A stretch of 64,000 nt of DNA from NCBI GenBank assembly GCA_947593515.1, contig CANQDQ010000005.1:1-64000 (forward strand), written 5' to 3'. Position numbers and translations under genes: made by a program. Origin of the DNA: an uncultured Bacteroidales bacterium (GTDB lineage Bacteria > Bacteroidota > Bacteroidia > Bacteroidales > UBA11471). Shown here one piece after another: positions 51,439-61,637 of this stretch (the first letter of the stretch is position 1; each line of letters opens with the position of its first letter). The notes under the pieces were generated by a model. The model did no database searches. It worked only from the letters and a program-made list of their open reading frames with translations, and had not been told where the DNA came from.

Positions 51439-52773
51439 ATGAATATCCAGACAATCATGAACAATCTGTCGGCGAAGCACCCGGGCGAGTCGGAGTATTT
51501 GCAAGCCGTACACGAGGTATTGCTCTCTATCGAAGAGATTTATAATCAACACCCCGAATTTGAAAAAGCCAAACTTATCGAACGTATGGTCGAGCCCGAC
51601 CGTATTTTTACTTTCAAAGTGCCTTGGGTCGATGACAAAGGCGAGGTACAGGTAAACCTCGGCTACCGCATTCAGTTCAACAATGCCATCGGTCCGTACA
51701 AAGGCGGCATACGTTTCCATGCGTCGGTAAATCTTTCCATTCTCAAATTTCTCGGTTTTGAACAGACATTCAAAAACGCTTTGACCACCCTGCCTATGGG
51801 CGGTGGCAAAGGCGGTTCCGATTTCAGTCCGCGCGGAAAATCCGATGCCGAAATCATGCGCTTCTGCCAAGCCTTCATGTTGGAGCTGTGGCGTCATCTC
51901 GGTCCCGATACCGACGTGCCTGCCGGCGATATAGGCGTAGGCGGCCGCGAAGTGGGCTACATGTACGGAATGTATAAAAAACTGGCACGGGAAAATACGG
52001 GAACATTCACCGGCAAAGGTCTTGAATTCGGCGGTTCGCTCATACGTCCCGAAGCCACCGGTTTCGGCGGACTCTATTTCGTACAGCAGATGTTGGCGAC
52101 GAAAGGTATCGACATCAAGGGCAAGACCATTGCTATCAGCGGATTCGGCAACGTGGCATGGGGCGCAGCGACTAAGGCTGTGGAGCTGGGCGGCAAGGTC
52201 GTTACCATTTCCGGACCCGACGGATACGTTTACGACCCCGACGGCATCAGCGGCGAAAAAATCGATTATATGCTCGAATTGCGGGCATCGGGCAATGATA
52301 TTGTAGAACCCTATGCCGAGAAATACGGCGTGCAATTCTTCCCCGACCGTCGTCCGTGGGAACAGAAGGTGGATATTGCCCTTCCTTGCGCCACGCAAAA
52401 CGAACTCGATGCCGACGATGCCCGCCGCCTTATCGACAACGGCGTGATATGCGTCGGTGAAATATCGAATATGGGCTGCCGTCCCGAAGCTATCGACCTC
52501 TTTATCGAAAACCGCATCATGTACGGACCCGGCAAGGCTGTCAATGCCGGCGGCGTAGCCACGTCGGGACTTGAAATGACGCAGAACGCCATGCACCTCA
52601 GTTGGGACGCTGCCGAAGTGGATAAACGCCTGCACGGTATCATGCGCGACATACACGCGCAGTGCGTGAAATACGGTACGGAACCCGACGGATACATCAA
52701 CTATATGAAAGGCGCCAATATTGCCGGATTCATGAAAGTTGCCCGAGCCATGCTGGCACAGGGCGTTATATAA
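51439..52773 (+). CDS. gdhA: NADP-specific glutamate dehydrogenase
   Basis: A 444-aa hexameric GDH of the bacterial small type, which makes glutamate from 2-oxoglutarate and ammonia. The substrate site has GPYKGGIRFHASVN (about 88-101) and PMGGGKGGSDFSPRGKSD (about 120-137), and the nucleotide-binding domain has ISGFGNVAWGAATKAVELG (about 233). NADP preference is inferred from family similarity. A perfect promoter and a strong terminator frame it as a single gene; the minus ORF 51424..52782 is a shadow. Confidence 0.96.
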   Translation: MNIQTIMNNLSAKHPGESEYLQAVHEVLLSIEEIYNQHPEFEKAKLIERMVEPDRIFTFKVPWVDDKGEVQVNLGYRIQFNNAIGPYKGGIRFHASVNLSILKFLGFEQTFKNALTTLPMGGGKGGSDFSPRGKSDAEIMRFCQAFMLELWRHLGPDTDVPAGDIGVGGREVGYMYGMYKKLARENTGTFTGKGLEFGGSLIRPEATGFGGLYFVQQMLATKGIDIKGKTIAISGFGNVAWGAATKAVELGGKVVTISGPDGYVYDPDGISGEKIDYMLELRASGNDIVEPYAEKYGVQFFPDRRPWEQKVDIALPCATQNELDADDARRLIDNGVICVGEISNMGCRPEAIDLFIENRIMYGPGKAVNAGGVATSGLEMTQNAMHLSWDAAEVDKRLHGIMRDIHAQCVKYGTEPDGYINYMKGANIAGFMKVARAMLAQGVI

Positions 52774-52796
52774 TCCGACCACATACCCGAATGCAG

Positions 52797-52829
52797 AAGC
52801 GGGGGCGAATCGTTCGTCCCCGCTTTTTT
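52797..52829 (+). terminator. Terminator of gdhA
   Basis: AAGCGGGG-CGAA pairs with TTCG-CCCCGCTT, T run into the stop codon of the convergent response-regulator gene. Confidence 0.88.
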
Positions 52830-53553
52830 ATCCTTTCCCGACAATGGCGTGTCGGGCGAGCTGTTCCATAAGAGCCGACTTGTACGAATCGGAGATGGGG
52901 ATATACTCTTTGCCGAAGACGATGCGGTTTCGCTCGATGACTTTGATTTTGTCCGTCCGCACGATGAACGAGCGGTGCACCCGCACGAATTGTTGTGCCG
53001 GCAGCTGCTCTTCGAGCGATTTCAGACTCATCAGCGAAAGCAGCGGGCGCGGCTCGTCGTCGATATATATCTTTACGTAATCTTTCAGTCCTTCGATGTA
53101 GATGATTTTGGCCAGCTCCACCTGCACGAGTTTGTAGTCGGTCTTTACGAGAATGGAAGTCGGCGTATCGCTTTCCGGCGGTTGGGGAGCCGTGTGGGCA
53201 AACCATTGCCGAGCCTTTTCGCAGGCTTGCAGAAATTCGGGATAGGCAATCGGTTTCAACAGGTAGTCGAGGGCGTTCACCCGATAGCTGTCCACCGCAT
53301 ATTGTTCAAATGCCGTCGTAAATACGACCCGGCACCGCTCGCCGACGATGCGCGAAAACTCCAAACCGTTAAGCTCCGGCATCTGTATGTCGAGAAAGAG
53401 CAGGTCGGGGCAGTCGTCGGAAACCCCTTCCATCGCTTTCACGGCGTTGGTGTAAGAGCCGATGAGTTGTAGAAACGGCGTTTTGGCAACGTAGCTTTCG
53501 AGCAGGCTTACAGCCAGCGGTTCGTCGTCGATGATGGCGCAGCGTAGTTTCAT
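52828..53553 (-). CDS. LytTR-family response regulator
   Basis: A 241-aa regulator with an N-terminal receiver domain (about 1-120; phospho-acceptor Asp in LLFLDIQMPELNG, conserved Lys in LLKPIAYPEF) and a LytTR DNA-binding domain (about 140-240; IIYIEGLKDYVKIYI, FVRVHRSFIV). The start at 53553 overlaps the kinase stop as ATGA, giving translational coupling. It is the last gene of a six-gene operon with a tripartite efflux system and probably controls that operon, which is inference. Confidence 0.93.
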   Translation of the reverse strand: MKLRCAIIDDEPLAVSLLESYVAKTPFLQLIGSYTNAVKAMEGVSDDCPDLLFLDIQMPELNGLEFSRIVGERCRVVFTTAFEQYAVDSYRVNALDYLLKPIAYPEFLQACEKARQWFAHTAPQPPESDTPTSILVKTDYKLVQVELAKIIYIEGLKDYVKIYIDDEPRPLLSLMSLKSLEEQLPAQQFVRVHRSFIVRTDKIKVIERNRIVFGKEYIPISDSYKSALMEQLARHAIVGKG

Positions 53554-54602
53554 GGCAGTTGTTTTTGCGGGTGCAGGGTCAAGGTGGCGCAATAGCGCGT
53601 ATCGTTTTGCTCGACGGTGTAGTCGTAGCGTCCGGCATAGAGTATGTCGAGCCGCTTGTGCAGGTTGTCGAGCCCGATGCCGGAGCCGCTTTTGTCGCTT
53701 TCGTCTTTGGGGAAGCAGCTGTTTTCGATGCGGCATTCGATGTCGTGTGCGGCGGTTGCGCGCAGCTTTATGTGTACGAAAGAGGGGCGTGTGTTGCTTA
53801 CACCGTGTTTGAATGCGTTTTCTATCAAGGCGATGAAAAGGAGAGGAGCCACCTCGATGTCGCGCTCTTTGCCGGTGGGCAGCTCCACGATGACTTCGGT
53901 GTCGGTAGTCAGTCGCAGCCGCATCAATTCCACGTAATTGTGGATAAAATCTATCTCTTTGCCCAACGGCACGTAGCGGGGCGTATTTTCATACAGCACG
54001 TAACGCATGAGTTTGCTCAGTTCCAGAATTGCCTGCTGTGCCTTGTCGGGCGAAATGGCTGTCAGCGAATAGATGTTGTTGAGCGTGTTGAAAAGGAAAT
54101 GCGGATTGATTTGGCTTTTCAAAGTTTTCAGCTCCGCCTCCATGCGCTCTTTCTCCAGCGTTTCGAGTTCTTTTTCTATGGCGACCCAGCGGTTGGTTAC
54201 TTTCAGCGCCACGCTCATGCCTACGGCTAAGATAAGCGGTATCATGTCTCTGAAAAAGAAACCGAATGCCGCTTGCAGGAAACTCTCTTCGGGGTGCGGC
54301 GGCAGATGCTGTCCGTGGCGTATCGCCATCAAGGCGAATGAAACGCAAACGACCATTACGAGGTTGAAAATCCAAAAACGGGAAAGCGATTTCTTGTCGA
54401 ACAGAAATTTCTCGACCAAAAAGAAATAGTTGATGTAAAATACCGTAAGCAGGGCGAGCGGTATGGTGGAAAATCGCAGGTAATGCTGCAAGTAGCCGTT
54501 TGCCGTGTGGTCGGTAAAGAGCAGCGGCAAGCCGAATACGAATCCCCACCCGATGATGTGAATGGCGATGCTTACGGTTTTGTGTCGGCTTTCCGATTTC
54601 AT
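53550..54602 (-). CDS. LytS-type sensor histidine kinase
   Basis: A 350-aa membrane kinase with four hydrophobic helices (about 15-160), a short coiled linker (about 165-190), the His_kinase motif with phospho-acceptor in INPHFLFNTLNNIYSL (about 195) and a GHKL ATPase (N box ALIENAFKHGV; G box GSGIGLDNLHKRL). The track start at 54707 would overlap the permease gene; MKSESRH at 54602, 10 bases after the permease stop, is taken. The signal is unknown. Confidence 0.92.
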   Translation of the reverse strand: MKSESRHKTVSIAIHIIGWGFVFGLPLLFTDHTANGYLQHYLRFSTIPLALLTVFYINYFFLVEKFLFDKKSLSRFWIFNLVMVVCVSFALMAIRHGQHLPPHPEESFLQAAFGFFFRDMIPLILAVGMSVALKVTNRWVAIEKELETLEKERMEAELKTLKSQINPHFLFNTLNNIYSLTAISPDKAQQAILELSKLMRYVLYENTPRYVPLGKEIDFIHNYVELMRLRLTTDTEVIVELPTGKERDIEVAPLLFIALIENAFKHGVSNTRPSFVHIKLRATAAHDIECRIENSCFPKDESDKSGSGIGLDNLHKRLDILYAGRYDYTVEQNDTRYCATLTLHPQKQLP

Positions 54603-54612
54603 GGATTCGTTT

Positions 54613-55833
54613 TTATTCGTATCGCAAGGCTTCGATAGGGTCGAGGTCGGCAGCTTTTTTGGCGGGGTACCAGCCGAAAAATACGCCGGTAACCGTGCAG
54701 ACGGCAAACGACAGTACTACGCTCCACACCTGTATGAATACCGGCCAGTGGGCGATGCTCTTTACCGCCCAGCTTGCCCCGCAGCCCAAGACGACACCGA
54801 TGACGCCTCCCGTGATGCTGATAAGCACCGCCTCGATAAGGAATTGGGCGAGTATGTCGATGCCGCGTGCGCCTACGCTCATGCGCAATCCGATTTCCCG
54901 CGTGCGTTCGGTAACGCTTACGTACATGATGTTCATGATGCCTATTCCTCCGACAATAAGCGATATACCGGCGATGCAGGCAAGCAGCGTGGTCATCAGG
55001 GAGGTCGTGGTGTTGAGCATGGTGCTTATTTCTTGTTGGGTGCGTATGGTGAAATTGTCGTCATCGCCCTCTTTCAGCTTGTGTTCGCGGCGGAGAATTT
55101 TGCCGATTTCGTCGGTGGCATACTCCGTCATATCTTCCGAGAGCGCCGAAGCGAAGATGCTTTGCAGGTAGGTTATGGCGAGCAGCCGTTTCATGACGGT
55201 GGTGTAGGGGGCAAGCACGACGGCGTCTTGGTCTTGTCCCATCGAGTTGTATCCTTTCGATTTCAGCACACCGATGACGCGGAACGGTATTTTGTTGAAC
55301 CGTATCACTTTGCCGATAGGGTTGCTGCCGTCGGGAAAGAGATTGTCGACGATGGTTTTCCCGATGACGCACACTTTGGCGGAGCCTTGTATGTCGCTTT
55401 CGGTGAACATCGTTCCGTCTTCCACTTTCAACTGCCGTATATCCAAATATCCCAACCCCACGCCGTTGATGGTGGCGGGATAGTTGTTGTTGCCGCAGAT
55501 GAATTGTCCCGAAGTGCTGACGTTCGGCGAAATGGCTGCCAGAAAATTGGTTTCGTTCCGCAGCGCTTCGTAGTTTTCCAGTTTCAGCGTCTGCATCTCC
55601 GACGGGTCGCGCCGCACGCCGCCGCGCCGGTCGCCGCCCGGGTGTATCATTATCATGTTCGAGCCCATTTCCGATATTTGGGCTTGAATACTTCTTTTCG
55701 AGCCTTGTCCGATAGCCAGCATGGTGATGACCGATGCCACGCCGATGATGATGCCCAGCATGGTGAGAAAGGCGCGCAGCTTGTTGTTGGCGAGTGCCCG
55801 AAAGGCTATTTTGAAAAGGTTGGTAGCGTTCAT
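54613..55833 (-). CDS. MacB-type ABC transporter permease
   Basis: A 406-aa permease with the MacB topology: TM1 near residue 20 (LRAFLTMLGIIIGVASVITML), a large periplasmic MacB_PCD domain (about 50-270), then three helices and the FtsX domain (about 285-400; IAGISLIVGGIGIMNIMYVSVTERTREIGLRMSVGA). Unlike E. coli MacB, the ATPase is a separate gene just upstream. It works with the adaptor and TolC-like channel of the same operon to export a substrate not readable from sequence. Confidence 0.93.
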   Translation of the reverse strand: MNATNLFKIAFRALANNKLRAFLTMLGIIIGVASVITMLAIGQGSKRSIQAQISEMGSNMIMIHPGGDRRGGVRRDPSEMQTLKLENYEALRNETNFLAAISPNVSTSGQFICGNNNYPATINGVGLGYLDIRQLKVEDGTMFTESDIQGSAKVCVIGKTIVDNLFPDGSNPIGKVIRFNKIPFRVIGVLKSKGYNSMGQDQDAVVLAPYTTVMKRLLAITYLQSIFASALSEDMTEYATDEIGKILRREHKLKEGDDDNFTIRTQQEISTMLNTTTSLMTTLLACIAGISLIVGGIGIMNIMYVSVTERTREIGLRMSVGARGIDILAQFLIEAVLISITGGVIGVVLGCGASWAVKSIAHWPVFIQVWSVVLSFAVCTVTGVFFGWYPAKKAADLDPIEALRYE

Positions 55834-55838
55834 GGCGA

Positions 55839-56585
55839 TTATTCTTCATCGTTTTTCGGCAGGGCGGCTAAGGCTTTTTCTGCCGACAGAATATTCGGGT
55901 TTGTGCTGTCTTCGATTACCTGTCCGTCGCGCAGACGTATGGTGCGGCTGCTGTATTGCGACAGTTCGGGGTTGTGCGTTACGAAGATGATGGTGCGCCC
56001 TTTCCGGTGCAGTTCCTGAAAGAGGACAAGTATCTCGAACGACGTTCGCGTATCGAGGTTTCCCGTCGCCTCGTCGGCGAGGATTACAGCGGGATTGTTC
56101 ACCAATGCGCGGGCTATCGCCACGCGCTGCATCTGCCCGCCCGACATTTGGTTAGACTTATGGTTCAGCCGGTCGCCGAGCCCTACCGATTGCAGCGCCT
56201 CTATGGCGCGGCGCCGCCGCTCCGAAGCACTGACGGAGGAGTTGTACATCAACGGGAGTTCGACATTTTCGACGGCGGTCGTTTTGGGCAAAAGATTGTA
56301 ATTCTGGAACACGAAACCGATTTTGCGGTTGCGCAATACGGCTCTTGCCGGTTTGCTCATGGTGCGCACGGCGATGCCGTCGAGCAGGTATTCGCCAGAG
56401 GTCGGCGTGTCGAGACAGCCTAACGTATTGAGCAGAGTCGATTTGCCCGACCCCGATGTGCCCATGATGGTTACAAATTCGCCTTCGGTGATGGTGAACG
56501 ATACGCCGCGCAGGGCGTGTACCGTTTCATCGCCGACGCGGAAGTCCCGACGAATGTTCTGCAATTCGATGACTTTCTTTTCCAT
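55839..56585 (-). CDS. ABC transporter ATPase (MacB/LolD type)
   Basis: A 248-aa ATPase: Walker [13 protein letters not shown] (about 42), signature [17 protein letters not shown] (about 145), Walker [12 protein letters not shown], and switch His in FVTHNPELS. Stand-alone ATPase partner of the permease 5 bases downstream. It starts 11 bases after the adaptor gene. Confidence 0.95.
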   Translation of the reverse strand: MEKKVIELQNIRRDFRVGDETVHALRGVSFTITEGEFVTIMGTSGSGKSTLLNTLGCLDTPTSGEYLLDGIAVRTMSKPARAVLRNRKIGFVFQNYNLLPKTTAVENVELPLMYNSSVSASERRRRAIEALQSVGLGDRLNHKSNQMSGGQMQRVAIARALVNNPAVILADEATGNLDTRTSFEILVLFQELHRKGRTIIFVTHNPELSQYSSRTIRLRDGQVIEDSTNPNILSAEKALAALPKNDEE

Positions 56586-56596
56586 CTTAGCCGACG

Positions 56597-57802
56597 TTAT
56601 TTCTTCTTGTTATTATTCCGATTGGGCGGACCGGGCATGAAAGGGCTCCGCTCTATACTGGACGTATTAGCTTCTTCCTCTGCCGCAGCACCCATTATCG
56701 CTTCTTCGACAACGACCGTTCCTTCGTCGATGCCGCCCAAAATTTCGGTCATGATGCCGTTGCTGATGCCGGTTTGCACGGGGTGGGCGGTGAAGGTGTT
56801 TCCGTCGCGCGTCCACAGTTTGCTGCTGCCCTCGCAGTCGACGACGATGTCGTCTTTACCGATGAGCGGAACCGTCGGCGAAAAACGCAGGGCGCGCGAT
56901 GAAACGCTCAATACGTTTTGTTTGTCGAGTATGTAAATGGCGATGTTGGCGGTCAGTCGCGGTTTCAGTTTCAAATCGGGATTTTGCGCCATGATCACTA
57001 CCTCGTAGGTAACGACGCTTTCCGAAGTCGTGGCGCCGGTGCTGGCGGTGCTTCCGAGACGTATCTGCGTTACTTTTCCCTCGAATACGTCGTTGGGGTA
57101 GGCATCGACGGTGAAACTTACCCGTTGCCCTTCCTCCACGCCGCCGATGTCGGCTTCATCGACGTCGGCAACCACCTGCATCTGCGTCAGGTCGGCGGCA
57201 ATGTTGAAAAGGGTAGGCGTCTCGAATCCCGATGCCACTGTCTGTCCCTCCTCTACGTCGCGGCTTATTACCACGCCGTCGATAGGCGACGTAATGGTGG
57301 CGTAGGAGAGGTTGCGCTGCGCTTTGGCGAGTGCGGCTTTACTGCTGTCGAAAGCGCTTTTTGCTTTCTTGTAATTGTATTCCGACTGCTCGTACTCCAT
57401 GTCGCTGATGAGCGATTGGGCGTGCAGACCTTTGTTGCGCTCGAAATTTTTCTTCTGGTATTCGTATTCTGCCAGATTTCCGTCGTAAGCGGCTTGTGCG
57501 GAGGCAAGTTCGCTTTGCAGGGTAACTTTGTCCATTTCGGCAATCAACTGCCCTTTTTTCACGACGGAATTGTAATCGACGTATATTTTGTCGATGATGC
57601 CCGATACCTGCGTGCCTACCTGCACTTCGGTAACCGGTTCGATGGTTCCGGTGGCGGTTACCGAGTTGGAAATGTCGCTTCGCCCTACGGTAACGGTCGC
57701 ATACGAAATTTTGTGCTTTTCTCCCTTTTCGAAGAAATAAAAGTAACAGCCGGCAGCTGCCGCGACAGCCACACAGACGCCGATGACAATGCTTTTTTTC
57801 AT
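56597..57802 (-). CDS. Periplasmic adaptor (membrane fusion) protein, MacA-like
   Basis: A 401-aa adaptor with an N-terminal signal anchor (about 4-25), biotinyl-lipoyl-like halves (about 55-95 and 165-205; VGTQVSGIIDKIYVDYN and ITSPIDGVVISRDVEEGQTV), an alpha-helical hairpin (about 95-165), and beta-barrel and membrane-proximal parts to the end. It bridges the ABC permease and the outer-membrane channel. A Pro/Asn/Lys tail is a small oddity. Second gene of the operon. Confidence 0.93.
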   Translation of the reverse strand: MKKSIVIGVCVAVAAAAGCYFYFFEKGEKHKISYATVTVGRSDISNSVTATGTIEPVTEVQVGTQVSGIIDKIYVDYNSVVKKGQLIAEMDKVTLQSELASAQAAYDGNLAEYEYQKKNFERNKGLHAQSLISDMEYEQSEYNYKKAKSAFDSSKAALAKAQRNLSYATITSPIDGVVISRDVEEGQTVASGFETPTLFNIAADLTQMQVVADVDEADIGGVEEGQRVSFTVDAYPNDVFEGKVTQIRLGSTASTGATTSESVVTYEVVIMAQNPDLKLKPRLTANIAIYILDKQNVLSVSSRALRFSPTVPLIGKDDIVVDCEGSSKLWTRDGNTFTAHPVQTGISNGIMTEILGGIDEGTVVVEEAIMGAAAEEEANTSSIERSPFMPGPPNRNNNKKK

Positions 57803-57822
57803 ATAGATGGAATGTTATTTCG

Positions 57823-59175
57823 TTAAAGAGTTACGGGTTTGTTTTGGTAAATATCCAGCAGTAGGCGGTTGAGTATCGCCATGTATTTGGCTTGCAGCAC
57901 CTGTTGTTCGGCGGCAAGCAGGTTGTTCTTTTCCGTCAGAAGTTCGAGTGTATTCGCCATGCCCGAATCGAATTTGCGCTGCATCAGTTCGTAGCTGCTG
58001 CGGGTTGCTTTCACCTGTTCCTGCGCCGACACGTATTGCTCTTGTGCCGCCTGTGTTTCGAGGTAGAGGTTTTCGATTTCGCTCAACAGATTTTTTTTCG
58101 TATTCTGCAATTCGAGTTCCGAAGTCGTAAGAGAGATGCGGGCTTTCGATACCGCCGAGCGCGTGTTCCGGTTGCTGTACAGCGGAATGGAAAGCGAGAG
58201 TCCCACCGATTCGTTGAGTTTGTTTTTCAGCTGCTTGCCGGTGGCATCGTCGGAAATAGAGAGGTGTCCCGTACTTATACCTGCCGACAGCGACAGCGAC
58301 GGGTAGTAGTCGGCTTTTGCGCTGCGCAGGGCGAGTTGTGCGGCGGCAATGTCGAGTTCGCTGCTTTTGATGCCCGGCCGGCAGGCGAGAGCTGTTTGAT
58401 AGATTTCGTTTTTGGAAGCCAATGGCGCCAACACGTCGCTGTCGTCGATTTCGGGTACGACGATTTCTATGCTTTCGTCAATGCCCAACTCTAAAATCTG
58501 TTTCAGGGTAAGCCGGTTTTGTTCCAACGTGTTTTGCGATACGACGAGCTGGTATCGGTCGTTGCTATATTGGGCGACCAGTTGGGCGTAGTCGCTTTCC
58601 GACAGAGAACCGGCAGCCCGCAGTTTTTCGCCCCGCTCGCATTGCGCCTTCGACACCTCTACGGTGTTTTCGTTGATACGCACTGCCTCTTGGGCATAAA
58701 GTATTTGCAGATAGCCCGATACGATAGCCGACTCGATGTCGTCGAATGTCTCTTCGAGCAGGCTTTCCTGTTTCTGTTCATTGACTTTTTCGGTCTTTAT
58801 GCGGGTGAGTTTTTTCCCGCCGTTGAACAGCGTCAGAGAGCCTCGCAGGTTGTAGCTGCCGGTAAATTGGTTTTTGTTGCTGCCGCTGTTGCCGGTAACG
58901 ATGTAATTGTCGAGGTCGCTGATACCGGTTTCGATAAATGGCGAGTTGGTGAACTGGTAGCTCACGCCGGCGGTCAACGAGGGAAAGAGCTGCGCTTTGG
59001 CGTTGCGGCGGTCTATGACGCTGCTTTCGAGCGAAAGGCGGCTTTTCTTCAAGTCGATGTTTTGCTCGTAGGCATATTGCAGGCACTCGTTCAGGGTCCA
59101 TGCTTTCGGCTCTGTTTGCCCGTAGCCGGCAGCGGATAGCAGAGAGGCTGCTGCGAAGAAAAAGATTCGTTTCAT
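57823..59175 (-). CDS. TolC-family outer-membrane channel protein
   Basis: A 450-aa protein with a signal peptide (about 1-19, ending GYGQT) and two OEP repeats. These are helical, with the usual WTLNECLQYAYEQNIDLKKSRLSLESS start and ELQNTKKNLLSEIENLYLETQAAQEQY in the second half. It would provide the outer-membrane exit of the tripartite pump. First gene of tolC-macA-ATPase-permease-kinase-regulator; -7 element TACCTTTG at 59224-59231. Confidence 0.94.
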   Translation of the reverse strand: MKRIFFFAAASLLSAAGYGQTEPKAWTLNECLQYAYEQNIDLKKSRLSLESSVIDRRNAKAQLFPSLTAGVSYQFTNSPFIETGISDLDNYIVTGNSGSNKNQFTGSYNLRGSLTLFNGGKKLTRIKTEKVNEQKQESLLEETFDDIESAIVSGYLQILYAQEAVRINENTVEVSKAQCERGEKLRAAGSLSESDYAQLVAQYSNDRYQLVVSQNTLEQNRLTLKQILELGIDESIEIVVPEIDDSDVLAPLASKNEIYQTALACRPGIKSSELDIAAAQLALRSAKADYYPSLSLSAGISTGHLSISDDATGKQLKNKLNESVGLSLSIPLYSNRNTRSAVSKARISLTTSELELQNTKKNLLSEIENLYLETQAAQEQYVSAQEQVKATRSSYELMQRKFDSGMANTLELLTEKNNLLAAEQQVLQAKYMAILNRLLLDIYQNKPVTL

Positions 59176-59223
59176 GAATGGTCTGTTTTTAGGAACAGAA
59201 AAGACGCGTTCCTCTATCGGCTA

Positions 59224-59231
59224 CAAAGGTA
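59224..59231 (-). promoter_or_regulatory. Promoter -7 element of the efflux operon
   Basis: TACCTTTG on the minus strand, with TTGC 19 bases further upstream as a weak -33. About 49 bases before the tolC ATG. Confidence 0.6.
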
Positions 59232-59310
59232 AGAAAGAATATGTTAGCCGGCAACCGATTTATAAATAAACCCTGTTTTTATCGACGAAAAAACGATTTT
59301 TACCGCCGAA

Positions 59311-59349
59311 CGAAAGAAAAAGCGAGTCGCTTTGCAGGCAGCTCGCTTT
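59311..59349 (-). terminator. Terminator of the YidE-like transporter gene
   Basis: AAAGCGAG/CTCGCTTT stem with a longer loop; the minus strand continues TTCTTTCG. It lies 8 bases after the stop. Confidence 0.7.
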
Positions 59350-59357
59350 CGGTCTTG

Positions 59358-61037
59358 TTATACAAAGCACAGAATCAGCAGCTGGGCGGTGAGCACCCGT
59401 AGAAACATGGTCAATGGATATACGGTGGAGTAGGCGACTGCCGGCGCATCGTTGCCCGAAACTTTGTTGGCGTATGCCAGTGCGGGAGGGTCGGTCATAC
59501 TGCCCGACAACAGACCCATGATAGTGAAGTAGTTGAGCTTGTAGCGCCACCGCGCGATGATGCCGATGACCAACATCGGAACAAGGGTGATGAGGAATCC
59601 CCAGAATACCCACAGCAGTCCGTCGCCGGTAAATACCGTCGCGGCGAAATTGCCGCCTGCCTCTATGCCGATACTGGCGAGAAAGAGGCAGATGCCTATT
59701 TCGCGCAGCATCAGGCTGGCGCTGGTCGAGGTGTATGTTACCAGTTTCATTTTATGCCCGAAGCGTCCTATCAGTATGGCTACCACCAACGGACCTCCGG
59801 CGAGTCCGAGTTTCATCGACGACGTCATACCCGGTATGGAGAGGGGCATACTGCCCAACAAAATACCCAAGAATATGCCGATGAAAATCGTAATCATGTT
59901 CGGTTCGTTCAACCGTTTCATGGAGTTGCCCAATCGCGATGCCAGTCGGTTGATGTCTTCCAGTTTTCCAACGACCGTGAGGCGGTCGCCGATTTGCAGC
60001 ACGAGGTTCGGTGTAACGAGCAAATCGACACCGGCGCGGTTCAGTCGGGTGGCGTTCAACCGGTAACCCATGCGCAGCCGCAGCGAGCCGATGGTGCGAC
60101 CGTTGTATTCCGACTTGGTAACGACGATGCGGCGCGACAGTACCGGCGAGGGTATTGCTTCCCAGTCCATTTCGACGATAGGACCGATAAAGGCTTTCAG
60201 CGCATCTTCGTCCTGCTCCGAAAGTACGGTCAGCAGCAAATCGCCCTGTCCGATGACGGTATTGTTGTCGGGAATGATTACTTCTCCGTTTTTCTGCACG
60301 CGCGATACCACGAAGTTGCGGTCGATGAGGGCTGCCAGTTTTTCGAGCGTCCGACCTACAATCAGTTGGTTTTCCACTTTGTAGGTTACGATATGGGGAG
60401 CCAGCGTACTGGCTTCGTTTTCATCTTCTATCTGTTTGGCTTCGGCATCGTTATTGATACGGAACACGAAACGGATAATGATTATCGCCAGAATGATGCC
60501 GATGACGCCCAACGGATAGGCGGCAGCATAACCCGACGCGATTTCGGGCACTTCGGTAATCTTTCCGTCGTATTGCAGCTGCGACAAGGTTTGCTGCGCG
60601 GCACCGAGTCCGGGCGTATTGGTTACCGCACCGGAGAGAATGCCCACCAGTTCGGGCATCGACACGCGGTCGTGCGCGATGGCGTAAATCGTGCAAACGA
60701 CAACGATATTTAGCAGCACGACGCCGGCGGCAAGCATATTGAGCCTCATGCCCCCTTTTTTGAACGAAGAGAAAAAGCCCGGTCCCACTTGCAGCCCGAT
60801 GGAATAGACGAACAAAATAAGTCCGAAATCTTTGGTGAAGTTCAGAATATTCTTTTCGGCGGTGAATCCGAAGTGGGCGACAAACAGCCCCACGAACAAC
60901 ACGAAAGTTACTCCCAATGAAATGCCGAATATTTTTTGCTTTCCCAAATAGACTCCCAACGCGATGACGAAAGCAAAAAGCAAAACGGTGTGAGCAACGG
61001 AATCGGTTGTGTACAATAGATTTTCAATCCAATTCAT
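59358..61037 (-). CDS. AspT/YidE-type putative transporter with two TrkA-C domains
   Basis: A 559-aa membrane protein with two halves of about five helices each (about 15-195 and 385-559), each carrying the AspT-YidE duplication motif ([38 protein letters not shown]). Between them are two TrkA-C (RCK C-terminal) domains (about 215-375; VGRTLEKL and [12 protein letters not shown]). Relatives such as AspT exchange aspartate for alanine, but most YidE/YbjL members have no known substrate. A monocistronic gene; not a K+ channel despite the TrkA-C domains. Confidence 0.9.
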   Translation of the reverse strand: MNWIENLLYTTDSVAHTVLLFAFVIALGVYLGKQKIFGISLGVTFVLFVGLFVAHFGFTAEKNILNFTKDFGLILFVYSIGLQVGPGFFSSFKKGGMRLNMLAAGVVLLNIVVVCTIYAIAHDRVSMPELVGILSGAVTNTPGLGAAQQTLSQLQYDGKITEVPEIASGYAAAYPLGVIGIILAIIIIRFVFRINNDAEAKQIEDENEASTLAPHIVTYKVENQLIVGRTLEKLAALIDRNFVVSRVQKNGEVIIPDNNTVIGQGDLLLTVLSEQDEDALKAFIGPIVEMDWEAIPSPVLSRRIVVTKSEYNGRTIGSLRLRMGYRLNATRLNRAGVDLLVTPNLVLQIGDRLTVVGKLEDINRLASRLGNSMKRLNEPNMITIFIGIFLGILLGSMPLSIPGMTSSMKLGLAGGPLVVAILIGRFGHKMKLVTYTSTSASLMLREIGICLFLASIGIEAGGNFAATVFTGDGLLWVFWGFLITLVPMLVIGIIARWRYKLNYFTIMGLLSGSMTDPPALAYANKVSGNDAPAVAYSTVYPLTMFLRVLTAQLLILCFV

Positions 61038-61206
61038 CTCTGTTTTGTTTTGAAAAATGGTTTGTTTTCTCCCGTCCGAAAACAGGCTGGCGGGAATTTC
61101 TTTTTTACCTTGATTTTTGCCGGCGCAAAGGTAGCGCTTTTATCGTTATCCGCAAAAAGATTTCAATCGTTTTGGAAAACCTTTCTGCCGTTTGTCGGGA
61201 AAAGTT

Positions 61207-61214
61207 TATTTTTG
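61207..61214 (+). promoter_or_regulatory. Promoter -7 element of folK
   Basis: TATTTTTG, 24 bases before the chosen ATG. It lies inside the longer track ORF and supports the shorter protein. Confidence 0.6.
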
Positions 61215-61238
61215 CAACGAAAAACAAACTTTTTCGAT

Positions 61239-61637
61239 ATGACGGTTTTGCATCGGGTTATCGTGGGCATCGGCTCCAACGCCGCCGACCGGGAAGCGAC
61301 GGTGGCGAAAGCGTGCGCCATGCTGGCGGCGCGATTCTTCGATTTCCGGGCTTCGTCGATATACACGACGCCTGCGGAGGGCAGTTGTGCAGGGGCACCC
61401 GATTATTGCAATGCCGTAGCCCTGTTTTCGACCGATACCGAATGCGAAACGCTGGAACGCTTTTTCAAAGGTATGGAAACCGATTTCGGTCGCACGCCCG
61501 AATGCAAGACGCTCGGACTTGTTCCGCTCGACATCGACGTCGTCGTGTGGGACGACCGCATACTGCGCCCTCGCGATATGGCGCGGGATTATATGCGCAT
61601 TGGGTTGCGACAGCTCGGCAAAACCTCTTTTCTCTAA
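61239..61637 (+). CDS. folK: 2-amino-4-hydroxy-6-hydroxymethyldihydropteridine pyrophosphokinase (HPPK)
   Basis: A 132-aa enzyme of folate synthesis that pyrophosphorylates the pterin alcohol. RVIVGIGSNAADREATV is the N-terminal signature, SSIYTTPAEG and DYCNAVALF follow, and VPLDIDVVVWDD gives the Asp-x-Asp metal site with RPRD after it. Somewhat shorter than the 158 aa of E. coli. The track ORF from 61050 is shortened to the ATG at 61239, downstream of the -7 element. The gene stands alone. Confidence 0.88.
   Translation: MTVLHRVIVGIGSNAADREATVAKACAMLAARFFDFRASSIYTTPAEGSCAGAPDYCNAVALFSTDTECETLERFFKGMETDFGRTPECKTLGLVPLDIDVVVWDDRILRPRDMARDYMRIGLRQLGKTSFL

Noticed and set aside
54562-56019. 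485-aa plus-strand ORF
   Set aside because: Antisense of the ABC permease and ATPase.
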